This document shows positions 60,560-64,000 of a stretch of DNA of 64,000 nucleotides, piece after piece; position 1 is the first letter of the stretch; every line of letters begins with the position of its first letter. The stretch covers positions 30,298,206-30,362,205 of the forward strand of contig NC_135214.1 in assembly GCF_052324685.1 (NCBI RefSeq), in the 5' to 3' direction. The translations under genes were made by a program, and so were the position numbers. The stretch comes from Brachyhypopomus gauderio. Taxonomy: Eukaryota; Chordata; Actinopteri; Gymnotiformes; Hypopomidae. The notes below the pieces were generated by a model. That model saw only the letters and a program-made list of their open reading frames with translations. It was not told the DNA's origin and did no database searches.

Positions 60560-60966
60560 TGACGTACGAGTGCGTTGGTGAGTCATGTGTACCTATAGTA
60601 TACTAATTCACTCTCCACCAATGGTAATAAAAAAAGAGGTAGACGTTCTACGATATTTTACCGCTGGAGGACAAATCAAGGAGTTGGTTGGATGACACTT
60701 GCGCTACATCTGACAACAGGGTTGGACCGTGTGATGCCCAAGTTACTATTTTGGGTCGATAACAAGGCAGTATCGACTCTGGTGGGGCTTTGCGTCAGGC
60801 GTCAAGATTGTGTTGCGCCGTGTTTGACAGTTGTGATATTCACCGTGGAGAAGGAACAGCGAGTCTTTTTCTAAGTAAACATTTAAAGCAAAGCACAAAC
60901 AGTGGACCTGCTGGCAATACGCTAAAACTCCCATCTAAGGATTATCGTGTTTTGACGTCCAATAAG
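60560..60966 (+). promoter_or_regulatory. candidate promoter and non-coding first exon
   Basis: In order on the plus strand: CRE-like TGACGTAC (60560-60567), AP-1 site TGAGTCA (60579-60585), CCAAT (60618-60622), TATA-like TAATAAAAAA (60625-60634), then about 310 bp of moderate GC ending in a perfect donor AAG|GTAAGT at 60964-60972. A start site near 60655 would be expected. The 60-codon ORF inside has no known homologue. Human synteny would make slc6a17 the likely plus-strand gene here, but nothing in the sequence identifies it. Confidence 0.35.
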
Positions 60967-63900
60967 GTAAGTTATTTTTTTATTCTCAGGTTACCTGTCC
61001 AAGAGTTGTACATACGGTTATATGTGTTATACATAAAATAATGCATTCGATATCCAGTATTCAGCTCACCTGGTCTGTTTTTTCACATCATTTATTTTAA
61101 TTCATATAGCAACGGGATGAATAGATTTTACTACATTACGGATTATGAGTTCTTGAACTCGATTTTGTATTCCGCTCATGTAGCAAGTATCTTCTACCGT
61201 GTATATCGGGAACTACGTGACAGTACTTATTAGTAGAATTATGATAACCTCAATCACCTCAATAGATCGGTGAAGTGATGGTGGCGGACGCACTGTGTCG
61301 TTCATCTGACGCACGAGCTCTAGGGTGGAAACGTGACACAGTTATTTGACCTTGAAGATGCTCGACGCCCGGTGTCTTCCACGTATGTGACAGAGTTTAA
61401 GCTCCGCGTGGGCCACGTGTCAGTGTTTCCAAACAAACGTGCGCACCTAATTTCTGACAATGGGTGATAAAAGACGAGATTATTGTGAATGGGATATATG
61501 ACACTTTTGTACATCACTGCAGTATCGCGCGCATCGTCAGCTGAGCTTAATGTCCCAGTTTTGGAGGGGTCCCAGAACTAAAGAGCTAAATCCATTGCAA
61601 AGAGAAATACTAGCATACTAATATGTTTATTTAGTGATAAGGAAAGCTTCAAGCTGAAATCTATTATTTTTCATGAATGTAAACATGTAAACGCTCATCA
61701 CAGAGACAAATGTTTAGTTTGTGGTGCATGAATCTACTTAACCTGCGCTCTAGAACCTGACCAAACCTATATCTTGGACATATCCCATATGTTTAAATGA
61801 GTCTGATTACAGCATGTTCAACATGTGGTACACAGTTGCTGTCAGAATAAATTGGAAGATTTAACTCATACATATGAAGCATGTGTAGCCTGATTAAATA
61901 ATTGATTATGCCTTGTGTAATGTCTCCATGTACTCATTTCATAGAGTGGCAATCTGTTTCTGGGTTTGGTGTGCATAAGGTGTCTTGCCCTACTGTTTGG
62001 GTATATGGGATTGACATTGAATTAATGGAAACAGCAGGTTAGTCTCTTTGTCCAGTGCGTTGTTCTGTCTTTCGAAGAAACATCAGTCAAGAGCACAGAC
62101 GAAAGGTATAGCAGATGTTCACACGTAGCAAAGGAGCAAGGATTTCATCGAGCTCTATTGCCTAGCAACCCTTTGAGATAAACTAGAGCATCCTCCATAA
62201 CGAGTGACAATGGGAACATAATGTGTTAGATCAGCAGGATCTGGAGAACATCACTGCTAGGTCAAGAGCAGTTATACAAGCTATGGCAATGCTATGGTAT
62301 TTTTTTCAGAGATCAGTAAACTAGTCAGTTTACATGCCTACTAGTTAAAAAATTGATAATTATTATTGCTTTCCTTCAAGTTACCTAATGTCAGGGTTCA
62401 GTTCATACGATTTGCCCCAGCTCACACTATCTGGAGAGGTGAAGACTGCACACAAATCTCATAATGTGCCATAAACCTGCCATGCCTTTTTAACCGAACA
62501 GCCTTGTCTTGCTGAGTGCTACAGCGTGTTTACAGGAGGATAGGGCAGATGGCCGATTGGTTGGAGCGTTATTTAGCGTCAGGACAGAGAGAAACCCTTC
62601 TGTTCTTCTCTCCCAGTGCACAGCCAAAAACCCCCAAAAAACACAGCGATGAAGCAACCCCTCCAGGGTTCATTTAAATCCATCTGCCTATCACGGAATG
62701 CTCTGGGATGAACTTGCCAGGGCTTAGGTTCAGTGGTTACATGGGTAGTTACATTCTCTATAACCTGCTTCCAACCACTGGGTCTTACCTCTGCAAGGCT
62801 AAGGAGTGCTTCGACTACCTGCGCTCTGGGCTGAACTCGACTAGTTCAGTATTTTTGTAGTCAAAGCTCCTCGGACCTACCCCGTTAACTAAGAGCAGAA
62901 CATGCTCTGTTTTATATCGACAGCTCTACCATTATTGCAGGCTGGTTTTTGAATGTGGCTGACTCTGCATTTAGACTGTGCATCTATATGGTGGATGCTA
63001 AAAATAATGTCTTCTGCAGAACAGAACTGCTGCAAAGAACATTCAGAATGCTCCTCTTTACCTTAACAAGTAGAAAACCCTTTGATATGGAGCTTAATAA
63101 ATAATAGCTAGCATTGTCTCAGTAGGACTTGATTGTTGGATTTGGGCCAAAAAACTGCCTCAATAAGATATTTAATATTAGATATTTACACCAAGTCAGT
63201 CAATATTTATATTTAGATATTTACACCAAGTCAGTTTTGCCCTTGAATTTGTAAAACCTTAGTGATGTGATGCTTTTTTTTCGTATCTAATAATGTCTAA
63301 TATCTAAAGAGGCACCATAATGTAAAGACACTGACAATGATTTGTAAGAGGTTAATCTTTTCAGTAATGTATGAGATGGACCAGCAATGGATTCTTTTTG
63401 TTGAGTAGCTACAGGTAATCACAAATGACATGCAAAAGAGGATTTAAAAGACTTTTTGAACATATTTATACAAATTATTACTGTTTTTATTTGTAGTGTA
63501 ATATGGAAAAAGACACTCTCACTCTTACAAGACCCCAATCAATGGCATTATCCTTGATTTATACATGCACTTGACTTTGTTACATCATGAACCCAGGCTA
63601 AAACTGGATAAAATATCAAGATGTCTTGATGACATCTTGATGATGATCATTGATTATGTTGCTGAAATGTGCTCATATCTGTATGAAAAATACTTTAATG
63701 TAATGTGCAGATGGTAGTTTGGTCCACGGTCCCTCTGTATAATGGGCCCGAGGCAGACTAAAACCACACTGTAATGATATGTGCACACTGAGACTGTGCT
63801 GAGCTCTGGGTGAGCATCACCTAGCAACGCAGACGTTGCTCACAGTCTTCTGACCTACACTGCTCAAACACTGCTGCATGTGTGAGATAAAGAGCCTGCT

Positions 63901-64000
63901 TATTTGCAACTAGTCATTTTTCCTAGATTTCATGGTAGTGAGAGAGCTGGTGAGAGATTCTACGATTTTTGCCTGAGGGGGCTCAGTATAACGTATAACA
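60967..64000. other. right end of window, no coding exon seen
   Basis: May be intron of an unseen plus-strand gene. Contains an E-box CACGTG near 61412, X-box-like motifs ATTGCCTAGCAAC (62157-62169) and ATCACCTAGCAAC (63816-63828), and a 35 bp direct duplication (TAGATATTTACACCAAGTCA at 63179 and 63214). Confidence 0.35.

Overview
This window is vertebrate nuclear DNA, almost certainly from a teleost fish. It carries three multi-exon or single-exon genes whose translations match vertebrate families: slc16a4 (monocarboxylate transporter MCT5), rbm15 (Spen-family RNA-binding protein) and alx3 (paired-class homeobox factor). Introns have GT-AG borders, (CA)n/(CT)n/(TA)n microsatellites are dense, and the mobile-element remnants (hAT-like TIR elements, palindromic MITEs, a solo LTR) are of types common in fish. 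No prokaryotic, CRISPR, tRNA or rRNA signal was seen. The exact species cannot be read from the sequence.

Layout. 1-7.5 kb is a mobile-element cluster: a TIR element cut by the window edge, hAT-like ends, and a 3.1 kb foldback element holding a nested insertion. 7,607-15,061 (+) is slc16a4, eight coding exons whose phases join into a 536-residue protein; its 2.6 kb intron 5 contains an isolated GC/CpG-rich block. 15.1-23.8 kb is the tail-to-tail interval between slc16a4 and rbm15, mostly 3' UTR-like or intergenic, with one 285 bp TIR element and a second GC-rich patch. 23,760-26,318 (-) is rbm15 in one open exon of 852 codons, with a YY1-like and a CCAAT motif upstream. 29,605-34,931 (-) is alx3, four coding exons giving 372 residues. 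From 35 to 64 kb I find no recognisable coding exon: it holds microsatellites, a palindromic MITE, a hAT-type element with a perfect 8 bp target-site duplication, a G-rich transposon mosaic, a 300 bp solo LTR inserted into a (TA)n tract, and two candidate plus-strand promoter/first-exon blocks near 58.6-58.9 and 60.5-61.0 kb.

The genes do not form a functional pathway; they are syntenic neighbours. From memory of the human 1p13.3 map, RBM15 and SLC16A4 are also convergent neighbours there, but SLC6A17 and KCNC4 lie between ALX3 and RBM15, and ALX3 points the other way relative to RBM15. Here alx3 directly follows rbm15 on the same strand, which fits a local inversion and predicts slc6a17/kcnc4 on the plus strand just beyond the right end. 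I found no previously undescribed protein system; the most unusual items are the foldback element, the intronic CpG block with X-box-like motifs, the possible first exons at the right end, and the solo LTR carrying a CTCF-like motif.
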